A stretch of 64,000 nucleotides of DNA from positions 4,712,001 to 4,776,000 of the forward strand of contig NC_060027.1 in NCBI RefSeq assembly GCF_021134715.1, written 5' to 3'. The stretch comes from Daphnia pulex (taxonomy: Eukaryota; Arthropoda; Branchiopoda; Diplostraca; Daphniidae). This document shows, one piece after another, positions 26,177 to 38,565 of the stretch (position 1 is its first letter; each line of letters opens with the position of its first letter). A program made the translations under genes and the position numbers. The notes under the pieces were generated by a model. It was given only the letters and a program-made list of their open reading frames with translations. It was not told the DNA's origin and did no database searches.

Positions 26177-29100
26177 ATGGGGAGGCTCAAGTGTTTCTTA
26201 CTCTTAGCTGGTAAGTTTTTGAATCCGTCCGGAATTTCATTTCATCAAATTCATTTTATAGTTTAATTTGCTCATTATTTTTTAAATTGTGATGGCGGTC
26301 AGTTAATTATGATAATGAATTTTTCAGTAGCAACTGCGACGCTGGTCAAAGCCGACGACGGCTGGAAGCGATTGTTGGAGCTCAACACGGCCCAGGAAAG
26401 CCGATCGGCCCAGTGGGCCAGGAGCAGCAACGGCGCTGGCGGCAATCGAGTGCCATTCGTTCCGGAAGACATCGCCATGCCACCTCCGTGGCTCCTGCCT
26501 AACCAGCAGCCGCAAGTGGCCTTCCCGGTGGCCCAGGCTCAGGTCAGAAGTTTCTTCGACGAAGAAGTCGTCGACTGGCCGCCCCGGTCGCCCAAATTAG
26601 CCTCGGGAAGGTCGCAACATCCGCCGGAGCCGTCGAGTCGCCAACAGCCGCCGCCGCCTCCGATCCACACGACTCTTCAGCCGCCTCGCCGGCAGTGGAC
26701 CGATTCGCCCATCCGTCCCGTCCAGCACGTTTGGCTGGACGGCGATCGCCAGCAGTCGACGTCCCAACGACCCCAGACGGCCACCAAGAAAGCGACGTCG
26801 ATTAAACTGCGAGATCTAGCGGCACCTGTCACCCAGCAGGTCGTCGATCTAATAAAACTGCCGGCCCCTGTCGAGCCGGAAGAGCCGTACCAAAAGGCCC
26901 CGGCCAATGAGCCGAAGCCGGAGCAGAATCGCCGTCAGAATAAGCAGCAGCAGCAACCAACGGCCAATCGAAAGTCCGTTATGAGCTCGTACGACTCGAG
27001 TGAATACGACTACGACGACGTTTCCAGCAGCGGCCATCAGGAGAAGCGGATCATCAACGCCAAAAGCGACCACTACGACGAACTGGACTCGAGAGATCAG
27101 AGCTTCTACGACGAATCGCCTTCACTGACCGAGGTGGACGCCACCATGTCTGTCGGTGGCGGCCAAGAAGATTTTTACGCCCAAACGGCCGCACCACCTC
27201 AGCGCCGCCAACAGACTGTCGTCCAGCCGTTTCAGGCGCCGGAATCGCGCCGTCAGCCACCGCAGTTGCAGCCCACCAGCGTGGAAGAGGCCGATGTTGA
27301 GCAGCACCAAGCGTTCGATTACGGCAAAACCATTTTCCGCACTCCAGTCAACTCGGGCCAGAACGGCCGGCAACAACAGCAACAGCACGCCTTTCCTGCT
27401 CTTCACGAGCCGGCCCAGCAGAGGGAAAACTTGGGCCGGCCTTCGACTTATGGCGACGAGCCGCTAGAGACGGAACGACAGCAGCAGCAGCAACCGGCCA
27501 AAGCCAAACAAGGGCAGCAGCAGCAGACAGCTGTTAGGAGGCCAGCACAGCAGCAGCAACGGCAGCAGCAGCAGCCATCAGAGCGGAACACATCGCCAGC
27601 AGAAATGGCCGTTTTCGAAGCCGAACGACCTAGTTTCCATTCGCCGAACCTGCAGGCCTCGCCGCCCAACCAGCAGCAGCGACAGTTTGAGGTCGGCCAA
27701 CAACATCACCACCAGCGACAACAGGTGCCGGCCCAGCAGCAGCAGCAGCAGCAACAAGTTGGCGATTGGCCACCACCACGCCATCCGGCGGGGGATTTGA
27801 ATCGCAAAAACAAACCCAGAATTAATCCAGCCCACCACCCGGAAGAACAGCAGCAGCAACAATCAACGGACAATTTTGGCAACGTTCCAAGGTACAAACC
27901 GAAGAATCCGGCCGTCCAACCGGTCCAGCCACAACAGTACCAAGAGGAGCGCGAAGATCCTGATCTACAACCACCCTACCATCATCAACCGCCACCTTAC
28001 CGTCCGGAAGAAATCGGATTGAACTACGACCAACCGGAAGAGCCGGAGAGACCGCAGGAGCACCACAGGCCGCAAGAGCACCATAAACCCATCTACGATT
28101 ACCAAGACGGCCAGCAATCACATGGGCCGAAGAATCAGCGAATTCGTCGCCCGCCTCCCACCGAGTCTCGCCCAGCTCCGGAATTCGACCCGGCCCCTCA
28201 GAGCAATCCTTGGCAGCAGCACAATACTAAGCAGCAACCGGAAGAGAACGCTTACGATCCGTACGGCCAGCAGCCAAATGCCGATCCCTACAGGGAGCCT
28301 GAACTGCATCAAGTCCAGCCATACGAGCAGGAGGCAGCCCAAGAACCTCATCACCAACCGCAAGAGCATCAAACGGAAGGACCCCTGCCGCTTGCTCCGG
28401 CTCCGGGACGACGCCCGGCCAGCGGTCGCCCCTCGTTTCAGTCCGGCGAAAGGTTCAACGGAGCGGCCCAGCACGATGAAAAGGAAAATAATAACAATAA
28501 CGACGGGGATTTCGACTCGCCTGGCCCATTCAAAGCGCCACCACCGCAGAGACCGCACCACCCGCAGTCTAATAACAGACAGCGACCTCATCGGCCGCCA
28601 CCCACTCACCAGCGGCCCAAAGACGCCTCGCTTGTCACCCAGGGCCTCAACACCCTCAAGGTAAATTGAAACGAATCAAAACTATTATGCAGAAATCGAT
28701 GACTAAATGACAATTTTATAGACGCTGGTCGGACTCCAGACTTCACAGCAGCAGCGTCAGCAACGGCCGCATCATTCCTTCAACCGGCCCGGAGGACCCC
28801 GGAGGAGACCGCCCCAGCATCAGCCAGGAAATAATTTCGATAATAACGGAGGTGAAATAGGTCGACAGGATCAGGATGCCAGCGAAGAATTCGGTTCATC
28901 CGATTTGAATAATTTCCCGGTTCAAGCCCGTCACAATGTCCAGCCGAATATCGACGAGCCGATGGAACACCGCGGCATTCCCGACGATGACATTCAGGAT
29001 ATCGTTCCGCCTTCCGTGTCGACCACCGAGACGATTCCACCACCGACGAGGGTCACGGCTCCATCCACTCGTCCGTCAACTCGGCCGCCGACTGAAGCTC

Positions 29101-30446
29101 CGGAGCTACCCGTTCCGGTGTCCAGCACAGCGGCTCCGGAGGAGACCAAGAGCACTCTGTTCCCTCCGTTCAACAAGCGAGTCCGTCCTCAACCACCGTC
29201 TCCGGCCCAGACGGAAAACAAGGCCAATGCCGGTAAGGACAGTCCAGCCGGCCAATTGCGGATCACTTCCTACAAGCAGCGCATCGAAGCCATGAAAGAG
29301 CGGGCCAAGCTGAGAGAGCAACTGGCCCAGTCAAAGAAGGACACTGAAGGCACGGTTGAACAAGCGCCGGAACCGGTTAGTCCGGTCTCCGTGTCCAGCA
29401 CTTCCACGACGACAATTAGACCGTCGACAACGCGGCCGAAAATTCCACCCAGGATGCCGGTGAGGAGGCCAGTCACTGCCGGCCCACCTTCCTCGACCAG
29501 CAGCACCACAACGGAATCTGTTCCGTTGATGGAGAAAATGGACAAGGTGCCGGAATCCAGAGAATCCAGCAACTACGACCAGTACAAACGTCGTTTCAAA
29601 CCGAAACCTTCGTTCAGCCGGCCGTCGCCCAAAGAGGAAGAGCCGGCCGCTTCGCCCAGCGAAGAAGTCGCTTCTGCCAAAGTTGCTGACTTCCGTGAAG
29701 AGGAAGACTCGTCTTCCAGCCGGAAGAACCTCTTCGGCAAGATGCCCGGCAGTCCGTTCGTCAGGAGACGGATCCAGCAAAAGCAGCAACGAGAGGAAGA
29801 AGAGCGTCTGCTGTCGGAGGAGAGTTCCAAAGGTCCGGCAGCAATCAAAAAGGAATCTGTCGACAAAGAAGAGATGCCCGCAGTGCCGGCCGGTCCAGCT
29901 CTTCGACCCAACAAGAGAATAAGGCCGGGCCAATTCGCCCGCACCACAACGGCGGCGCCGATCGTCGAACCGTCGCTGGACAACGAAGACGAGCCGGCCT
30001 CATCCGTCCTGGCGTCACCCGAACAATGGCCGCCAACATCCGAGCCGCACACTCCCGTCAAACCGGAAATATCCGGCGGGTTGACAGCAGCCGAGGAAGA
30101 AGAAGAATCGCCCAAGATCGAGCTGGTCAGCATCGCTCCCGCTCCGCCGGCCAACGAAGAGTCTGACAATCACCAGCCGCAGCAGCATCAACCGGCTGAA
30201 GAGCCGGAAGAATTCCCAACGCATCAGCAGCCGCCGCCATTCGCTTTCGAATCGTCCGGGCAGCCCTACCTGGACAAACCGGACGTGTCCAGCGAGCGGA
30301 TGGGTACCGAAGAGGAACAAGCGGAGCCGATCCAAGTGCAAGAAAAGCCAAGGCATTCATTTTTCACGATGGCCACCAACGATCCCATTCTGCCCATCGA
30401 AGAATTACTCAACATCCGCGTGAGAGACAACGGCAAAGATATGTAA
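26177..30446 (+). CDS. Secreted, very Gln/Pro-rich low-complexity protein
   Basis: Three exons keep phase: 26177-26210, 26328-28660 and 28722-30446, giving 1363 aa. The start is the ATG in gccaaaATGggg. Exon 1 encodes most of a signal peptide (MGRLKCFLLLA, continuing VATATLVKA), with likely cleavage before DDGW. An ATG at 26309 lies in the intron, so it is not the start. The mature protein is hydrophilic and low in complexity. The first 780 residues are Gln/Pro/Glu/His-rich with CAG-encoded polyglutamine tracts. The exon 3 part has Thr/Ser/Pro stretches (STSTTTIRPSTTRP) of mucin-like appearance and Lys/Glu-rich, probably helical stretches (EAMKERAKLREQLAQ). I recognise no folded domain and almost no cysteine. 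An extracellular matrix, cuticle or peritrophic role is plausible from secretion, composition and the downstream chitin-binding gene. Function is unknown. Confidence 0.8.
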
Positions 30447-31484
30447 ATCTCCCGCGCTTCTTAAATAACCATTAACAGCTAAAATTATGGACGGCAGGCA
30501 TTTCGTTTTAATTTAATTCACAGCAATATTTTCCGCTTGTCCAATCCACTTCCCTGCGACCTTATAAAAATTTCTTTGAATAAAAACTGGCCAATCAGCA
30601 TTTTGCGCTCTACCCCCCTCCCCCAACCCCCCATTTTCGTGCTACGTTATCGACGAGAGAGAAAAACAAACATAATTTTTTTTTGGTCTTGATTGTTCTT
30701 TTTATTATTGGTTGGTGTCGTTTGTAAATAAAACACACACTCTATATTATATAATGTGAGCTCTATTTTGTGAATCGGTTCCACACACACACCACCACCA
30801 CATCGTAGGTTCTTTTTTTTCTTTCAAATTTTGATATGTTTGTTTGCTTTTATTTATTTTTAAATTTTTTTTTAAATCTGTACTATTTTTTTATGTCGAT
30901 TGTAAACGAAACAACAGGTTTGTGTTCTGGGTGACATTCTTTATTGATATTTGCTTTTCTTTCTGCTGACTCGGTTGATTTTTCCAATTGGTTGATTATT
31001 TTTAGACAAGTAAAATAGCAATTTTCACTGTTATATAGCCTGCAGAATGTTTAACCACTAAACAGTCGATTTTAAAGCATTTGGAAATTTCTCCAGTAAA
31101 ATAGGAAAACTAAAAAAATTCAAAAAGCAGTTCACAAATTGTTTTGGGTCACGAATTGTATTCCATAAGACGTTTAATTTGCCTTCGAGGTGTGTACATC
31201 ACCGAAATGCCTCCAATCGGAAGTCGGTGCATTTTCCTGCTGGCAATTAAAATAGGAAACCCGGAAATGTGTGAACGAGGAAACTGAATTTAGATTACGA
31301 AATGGCGTGAAATGAATTCACGGATGACGTACATGACGCAAAGCATAGTCTACTGCCACCGAGGTGAACGTAATCAATACATAAAGTCATTACGTTGAAT
31401 CACACGTCAAATAATATAGGCCGGCAGTTGGGCCACGTAGGCAACAACAAACGTTGGCCTGATTTGTGATGGGCCCTAAATCTG

Positions 31485-31507
31485 GTTGTTGTTGTTGTTG
31501 TTGTTGG
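31485..31507. repeat. (GTT)n microsatellite
   Basis: There are seven to eight tandem copies of GTT in intergenic sequence. Confidence 0.9.
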
Positions 31508-33104
31508 TCTACCCTCAGTCCGTTCTTGCCGCCGGGCCAGCCTTTTCTTTGCCGTGCATGTTATTCTTATATTTCTTCTCGAATGTGCGCACCATGTTGT
31601 CTATAGTGCCGCAGTCTTGAGCGCTACCAAGGGAAACCAAAAACAAGCCGGGAGGTCCGTGTGTGATGATGAGATCGTCGCCATCCACCAGCATGACCCG
31701 CCCCGGAGCATCACACCGCAACCGGCCGAAACACCAACCATCTGTTGCGGTTTCATTTCAATGTAACGCGCGTCGACCCCTCCAAGAGAGTCTCTCTCCT
31801 CTATGAGTTTGCAATGTCACGGCCAAGGACTGTAGACCGCGCACATATTACAGTAATACTCATCCAGCAATAGTGTCTGCCAGCAGCGGATTAGGCACAG
31901 ATGACTTTTGTACATAAAACATTCGCCCGAGTACAAGGACCCCCTTCCATAGCCCGGCGCGTTCAAACTGCAATATGGTGGTGCTTATATTCGTGCGTGT
32001 TGTTATGTTACTGGGTCAACACAACTTCTCTCTCTCTCAGATGTTATATAAAGCAAAAGACCCATCACACGCGATGTTGTTTAATTCTTTTTTCCAAAGC
32101 GCCTTTTGATCTTCTTTAATTCACTGAATCTTTTTTTCTTTTTTCGGTATATAACTGGAACCGACAATATGTTACACGTTTAGATTTGCTAGTCACGATG
32201 GCAAAGTGGAAACGGCGCGTCTTTATATTTAAAAAAAGTGACGTACGCTGGCCCATCAGGTGAGTATACAGTCGCCATTATCAACGTCCGGGTGTGTGTT
32301 GCCCAGGTTCTCGGTCGTTTATTTTTGAAGTAGAACGCAGCCCTGACCGTTAGTCGGGAGTCTAATAGAACGAGAGCTATTGCACACACCACCACCACAC
32401 TTGTTTCAATGGCTGCCACGCAGATGGGCCCTTTCGGGTCGTTCATATGTATACTATGTATACAGACGTATGCTGTGCAAAGACGGCAGTGTCAGGGGGT
32501 GCAGTGAACCGATGAATGACACACACTAAAAATATATCCAGTTAAAGATGAGAATAGATATCTATAAGTCTATAGCCACTAGCTCCGGATAACAGTGAGC
32601 ATTTTGTCTCGTCTTTTTGTGTTAAGTGCGCGTGAGTCCATGTTTAAAGAACACACACATGCGCTTAAAGGTACTATATATCCTATATACTATAATATAA
32701 AGATAAAAATAAATAAATAAAAACAGTGACCGTCAAGCTTAGTTGATCACCTCATGACCCACTTCTTGAGTATTTGTCCGTTACGTCGTCGTCGTATATA
32801 TTTTTCTTTTCTTTTCTTTTCCTCCCTGATACCATCCATCATAATGGAAGTCATCCGTGTTGCCGGTCACACATGCATGCTAGTTATTTGCTTGAAACAA
32901 AAGAAGGATGAAAAGAAGAAGAAAGAACTCCCCGGGTCCCTCGAATGTTACATCTAACAACCGTAATTGCCCCAGATGGAAGAAGTTAACCACCACCACA
33001 TCTCTCGTCTCTCCCCACTGTCGCCGCTTGTTGCATCTTAAAATATTCAGCGTCGTGACCGTGACGGGGTCGGCTCACGACCTCTTGGAAAATTTCCACA
33101 CGTA

Positions 33105-33133
33105 CCATCCATCCATCCATCCATCCATCCATC
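33105..33133. repeat. (CCAT)n microsatellite
   Basis: About seven tandem copies of CCAT lie roughly 500 bases upstream of the CPAP1-like gene promoter. Confidence 0.9.
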
Positions 33134-33639
33134 GCTGTAATTGAAAAAAAAAAGAAAAATGTTATTTTATCCTTTAATGGCTAGGAAATACTTCGGCGCA
33201 TTCTTCTTTTTTTCTTTTGATAGCTCCGCAATCTGCGCTATTATTATTTACGGTTGATACGAGACTACGACTCTTCACTTCGTGATGATATGTGAACATA
33301 TAAAGCAAAACAAAAAAATAATAATAATATTATTTCTTGAATCACACGTCCGTATTAAGAAAAAGAACAAAAGACGTACAGTAGATTTTAAAAGAATATG
33401 CCTGACATTATCAGTCATAAAGGAGGAGTCGGTGGTGGGGTGGGTGGGTGTTGGATAAGTCGTGGCTGGCGTTTTGAATGAGGACAGGCGATAAGAGGTA
33501 GTCCCAACTGTTCCAGTACGTCCTGGAAAAAAGGGTGGCAAGTGGGAGGAGGGAGAATGAGCATAGAAGACCTGGAAAACCAACGGAGTTGCGTGTGCAG
33601 AGAGGGGAGCTGGTGGGGGTATGGACCTTCCAGGGCGAG

Positions 33640-33675
33640 TATATAAGGCCATAGACTTGGCCCAGTATCTTCAGT
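33640..33675 (+). promoter_or_regulatory. TATA box plus TCAGT initiator of the CPAP1-like gene
   Basis: TATATAAGG begins at 33640 and TCAGT (arthropod initiator) at 33671-33675. The initiator A at 33673 lies about 33 bases after the first T of the TATA box, close to the usual -30 spacing. The start codon at 33764 would then follow a 5'UTR of about 90 bases. TATA-driven promoters are typical of highly inducible cuticle genes. Confidence 0.75.
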
Positions 33676-33763
33676 CGTCTTCATCACTCCAACGAATCAA
33701 CCCGAAAGGGAAACAACACATTGCAACTACAAGCACCAGCCCCATTTCGAGATACATAGCAAC

Positions 33764-35650
33764 ATGAAGTTGTCGTTGGTCTCTGCGTTGTTCGTGGCCA
33801 CAGCAGTGCTGTCCGTGTCGGCCGAACGGAACGAGAGGCAGCTCTTCTCCTCGTCACGATTCTCCTCTTCGGGACTCGTCTTCCCAGGGCCGCCGGCCAC
33901 TCAAGCCCATCCACCCAAACAGCAGCTGCAACAACGGGCTGGCATCCAACAGAGACAAGCCGAACTTCCTGCTGGCGCTGGCAACCAACAGGCGTCGGAG
34001 AAATCCGATGCGTCCGGTTTCGTCCCGTCCAGCCGTCAACAACTGCCGCAAGCGCAACGTTTCCAACAGGGTCCCAACTTCGCCAACCGCCCAGGAAATG
34101 GCCCCAGGCCTCCGTTCGTCCCAGGAAGTCAACAGGTCAGTACTCAAGTGAAAATAACTTTTGGGGTTCATTTTTAAATTCAAATTGAAACATAAAATGA
34201 ATTGATTGGAATCAACAGGAAAGAACTTTGCCGCCAGTCCCACTCTCGTTGATCGGCCAACAGCCGGAAGAGTTCATCGCTGCCGCCCAACAACGCCAAC
34301 AATTGCAGCAGCAACAGCAGCAGCAACAGGCGCAACAGGCCAGACAGCAACAACCCCAGCAGCAGCCCCAGCAACGCCCTCAAATCAAACCCGAAGAAGA
34401 GAACGAGGAACTGCTCACTTCGGCCGAAATTCAGAGGGAATTTCCGGAAGAGTTCGTTCCACGCGCACCGGTTCGCCCACAACCTCAGCCTCAACCTCAA
34501 CAAAGAGAGAACCCCGAGAAGCCGATCCGAATCCGACCCCGACCTCAGCAGGATGAACGGGCCGAGCCATCGATTCCTCAGCCAACTCAGCAGCGCCGAC
34601 CCAACTACCCGTCCGACTACAAACCGCAAGGTCGCCCGCAACAGGTGGCTAATAATTTTGGCTTCAAAAGCTATTCGAATCAAAATATTAAATTTTAGAA
34701 ATGACCTAATTTAATTTTCGTTTGATGACAGAATAACGGACTGGACGATGAGCGACGCCGGCCACAGCCAAACCAGGCCGCCGAAGCGGAAGACGAATTG
34801 CTCGATGAGGAAGAAGAGGTCAAGCCGGACAAATTGCAACTGCTGCTCCAAAAGACAGATTTCAGCTGCGTCGAAAGGAAGGATGGCTACTACGCTGACG
34901 AGGCCGTCGAATGTGAAATCTTCCACTACTGCCAAGATAAGACTCGCCACTCTTGGCTCTGCCCCGCAGGTGCCTCTTTCCATCAGGTATCGCCATCATC
35001 GCTAATATTCAGCGTCGAGAAACAAATTTAAGAACCAGTTATCTAGTTTTAACCGTTATTTTTTCATTTCGCCAGGTTCATCTCATCTGCATGCCCGTTG
35101 CCAAGGATAACATCTGCAAGAAGTCGTCGCAATTCCACTTTGTCAATGACTACTTGTACCAGCCGATGCAGGATGAGGACGGTAACAACAGCACTCTGTA
35201 CGCTGATCGATACTACCCGGACGGCTACCTGCCAGGAGACGATATGGCCGATGTCGTTGAGCCCGAGAAACCCAATCTTCAATACAACAACCGACGCCAG
35301 CAAGCTCCTGCACAGAACAATAGGTCGCAGCAACGGTACAATCCCGACAGGCCCAACCGGGAACGCGTCCCCATCAACGAAAACCGAAGGGTATAAATAT
35401 AATTCAATTATTTTCCGTCTTATGTAGCCAAACGACAGAATAATTAACGTGTTGGAATCGTTTGTTTAATTTCCCCCCTTACATTAAACGATAATAGCAG
35501 GGAATTGAGCCAAGACGCCCAGCGTTCCAGGCACCTTCCGCCGATGAGGATTCTGCTTACAACAAATCTCGTGGTGAGGATTCGCCGAATCGCCGCGTCG
35601 CTAGCCGCCCCCAAATGGAGGCAGCAGAAGATGAAGAAGAGGAACAGTAA
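33764..35650 (+). CDS. CPAP1-like cuticular protein with one chitin-binding type 2 domain
   Basis: Five phase-0 exons (33764-34135, 34219-34644, 34732-34986, 35076-35390, 35501-35650) give 505 aa. Residues 1-20 form a signal peptide (MKLSLVSALFVATAVLSVSA). A Gln/Pro-rich region with CAG-encoded poly-Gln follows to about residue 265, then an acidic stretch. The chitin-binding type 2 (peritrophin-A) domain has Cys312, 327, 333, 343, 356 and 365. The spacing C-x14-C-x5-C-x9-C-x12-C-x8-C fits the family, and the aromatic residues expected around the third cysteine (IFHYC) are present. The tail is basic then acidic, ending EDEEEEQ. One such domain in a long secreted protein matches the CPAP1 group, which helps build chitinous cuticle. 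The last acceptor has a nearby alternative (ataatag|cag), which would add one Gln. The family call is firm; orthology to a named CPAP1 was not established. Confidence 0.88.
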
Positions 35651-36552
35651 TTTATTAAATTTTTAAAAATTCAGTTATTGACATATTTGAGAAGAGAGTT
35701 TGTTTCGTTTCTGTTTTCCGTTTTTTTTTTGTGTTTCCTTGTTTTCCCATTGATCTGCTGCTTTGACCGCTAGTGTCACTCGTGTCCTACTAACCGAGAA
35801 TGCGCGTATACTCAAATTTTTAAGGAAAGATTATTACACATGTGTTGCACGAAATTTATTTCAAGAATCAAGACAACAATTGGGTTATACAACCGGCTAC
35901 AACGAGAGATTGAATATAAGCACTTTAAGAAATACGTGAGAGAAAAAATTCTGACTCCGAATTTCGTTAGTTAATTTTTTCTTTTGGTTTTTACCGAAAT
36001 ATTTGTCGGTGTTACTTAAAATTTTTCTGCCAAATATACCCACTTCAAGAACCCTGCCAACAACCAATAACCAATACCCCCAATAATTAATGTCAGCATG
36101 CATTTATTAAAGAGATATCTATGTAGATAGTATACCGAGTCTTAATACCTGTCTTCAACTAACAGACGACCTTTCCTGTTAAAGAATGAGCAGGAATTCT
36201 GCACCTAATCTCATTAAAAATAATAAGAAGAATAATTAAATAGTACAGAGAGTAAAATAGATATATGAGAGAAAAACAAATATTTGAGGATTCTTTCGCG
36301 CTGTGAGAAACCTTGCAAAGATTTCTACTCGGTTTTCTAAAAAGATACAAGCGTCTACAAAATTTAAAATGGACAAACGGTAAATTGAAAAAAATGAAAA
36401 AAAAAAAAAAATCCACCAAAAATTTCAAAATTTTTCTTCAATTGCATGTTTTAAATTTTCTCTTAAATTTCTAAAAATTCTATTAATCCTCTAGATTTTC
36501 GGCTTTTCAATTTTCCGGATAAGTGAATCACGGAAAAAAAATTGGCAACCCC
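35651..36552. other. Intergenic space between convergent genes
   Basis: The CPAP1-like gene (+) and the ionotropic receptor gene (-) converge here. The interval should hold both 3'UTRs. It is AT-rich; I see no coding exon. Confidence 0.5.
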
Positions 36553-38565
36553 TCAGTGAGAAATTTTGCGAGAAGAATCGCGCCCGAACAGGCGATTCAT
36601 CATGAATTCGACCAAAAAGATGAGAATTGAACCGCTAATTCCAAATATCAATAGAATAAACGCGCTTGTCAAATTTTGTAGGCTAATTCGAGAGATTCCG
36701 TTTTTCTCCGCGTTTTTCTTCAATAAACATTTTGTCCCTTCAGGGTTGAATGTTTCCATCCACTTCCCCAATAAACCAGTTTCCTGCATCCTTAATATTC
36801 TAATAATGTAATGAAAACGCAAGTTATTTTATTATTCAACTGTAGCATACTGAACGTCAAAAAAATTTATTTCATACCCACGATTAGTGGTTTCTGTGTA
36901 GGGACTTTTCTTTGACAACAACCAATAAAGATGGCCCGCCATAAAAGTTTCTGAAGCAACAGTAAAATGGCATGATCCTGTCCGCTCTCGATCCATGGCA
37001 ATAATTTTCTGGACGATCGGTTTTCCCTATTTGTCGAAACAGTAGTAATGAAACGAAATTCATTGTGACGAACACAACATTAATTCTCTGCGTACTTACG
37101 TGAATATAAACGTAATTTCCTGATCGAACTTTGTCAAGGCAAAATTCTGTTTTATTGCAACGAAGACTCGGATCTTCCCTCAGTGAATCACCAAGTTTTT
37201 TGTAAATACCAAAATCAGTTTGCTGTATGCCAAAAGAAAAAAACAAATTAACAATTAAAAAAAATACAAATTATTTAGGCAGATAAAGCGGAAAAACTTG
37301 CCAGCAGCTTTATATCTGCTCCATAATCTCTGTCGACTGTGATTTTTAGACCGGGCACTTTAGGAATATCGTAAACTGAATTGATTATGGGTTTAGTATT
37401 TGGTGACGTAATGAAAGCGATCAGCGTCGAACTGTAGGCTTGAACAAGAACGAAACAAGCCAGACACCAGGCAGCCGCTGCTATACGAAACGCTAGCTGT
37501 CTCTTCTCGCAATATGCACCTTACGATAGGATGTTCCAATTTCTCCTGTGATTTTTAATATTGTATTATGTGTCTAAACAGTTTCGCACCTTGAGAAAGA
37601 ATGACGCAGACGACATAGTCGATTATTTGAATACTGCCACCGGAATTATTTTCTATTGGTTTTGATCCTATTCGCTTGTTGAGTGCGTTAATACATTTGC
37701 TCAGACCAATCAGACTTGCAATGACGGCCGGAACTGATAGAGCGATGCAGATCCACACCTGGAAAAATGACAAACAGTTACAATATTAATTGTATTGTAC
37801 TGTATGTGAATTTTATAGTTTTTGTATGTATGTTTGATACTTCAGTACTCATCGGCTCAATCAATGCGCCAACATTAGCAGAAGAATTGGGGATGGGAAT
37901 GAGGATACTAAATGGAGAAGACAACCACGGTGCGGAGTAATCTGCATATTTAAATCGGGTTGGAGATCCGACAATAGCACTGATGAACAAGTCAGCCTCC
38001 TGAAATTAAAAAGGTGTAACATGCTATAAAAGCTTTCATTTACAGCCAATGTAAACAATCATGTTCTGTATAAGGTTATATAGAAGTAACCCCTTGACGT
38101 AAGTAGCCTATTCCTCCACGTTTGTTGGGCAAGTCATCCACGTTTATACGAGGTTCAAGTATGGGAACGTAGGAGTATCTAAAAATTACAAGAGTTATCC
38201 ATTGAAGATTTCATGGTTTAATGACATATTTTTTATGTTTTACGTGAAGTTGTAGCGATGTGAAAGCCAATCGAGTGCGAGAGGAAGAGGTCCCGCTAAC
38301 TGGACGACATGACCAGTCGAGTTTCTTTTCAAGTCGAAAATTCCATCGAGCTTTTGTCCCATGGAAATGTTGAGAATATTATAAATATTATAAAACATTA
38401 TTCTGGACTTTGATAAGAAAGATTATTTACTGGATTAGCAAGCAAGCGAAGGTGTTTTCCGTTGACTGGAAAAATAGATTTCGGTTGATCACGGCGCCAT
38501 ACGTCAGTGACTGGTTCCCCATAGCAGAAATCCACCAAGAGGATTATTAACCACGCCAGTTTCAT
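36553..38565 (-). CDS. Divergent ionotropic (glutamate-like) receptor, IR family
   Basis: Nine exons in transcript order keep phase: 38565-38431, 38350-38244, 38178-38091, 37999-37841, 37758-37590, 37519-37302, 37222-37100, 37026-36878 and 36799-36553, giving 464 aa. A signal peptide (MKLAWLIILLVDFCYG) is followed directly by the ligand-binding S1 lobe, with no large N-terminal domain. This is the usual IR layout. S1 holds EADLFISAIVGSPTRFKYADYS, in which Arg125 matches the ligand-carboxylate Arg of iGluRs while the usual Thr is replaced. M1 is in exon 5 (VWICIALSVPAVIASL). The pore and M3 are in exon 6; AYSSTLIAFIT corresponds to SYTANLAAFL. S2 lacks the expected acidic ligand residue. The last helix is in exon 9 (AFILLIFGISGSILIFLVEF). 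It is probably a chemosensory cation channel. Exon 6 ends in a GC donor (ctg|gcaagt), and its acceptor was chosen by phase. Confidence 0.82.

Larger units (their letters stand above)
30447..33639. other. Intergenic region
   Basis: This stretch holds the 3'UTR of the Gln-rich gene (AATAAA-like signals near 30,580 and 30,727) and the upstream region of the CPAP1-like gene. I see no exon with support. It contains simple repeats: (GTT)n at 31485-31507 and (CCAT)n at 33105-33133. A TATATAAAG sequence near 32,045 has no gene model downstream. Confidence 0.5.

Noticed and set aside
26309..26327. ATG upstream of the Gln-rich frame, taken as its start
   Set aside because: It lies in the intron. Splicing 26210 to 26328 gives a proper signal peptide, and the acceptor ttttcag is strong.
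32041..32060. TATATAAAG promoter candidate
   Set aside because: There is no initiator at proper spacing and no gene model within several kilobases downstream on either strand.
33275..34700. Long antisense frames opposite the CPAP1-like gene and the Gln-rich gene
   Set aside because: They mirror CAG-rich coding sequence (poly-Leu, poly-Cys or poly-Ala) and show no family resemblance or splice logic.
37520..37545. Apparent frameshift in the ionotropic receptor pore exon
   Set aside because: It appears only if the acceptor at 37546 (cacag) is used. The acceptor ending at 37520 (cgtaag|gtgc) restores phase and gives a normal QGAYCEKRQLAFRI sequence.
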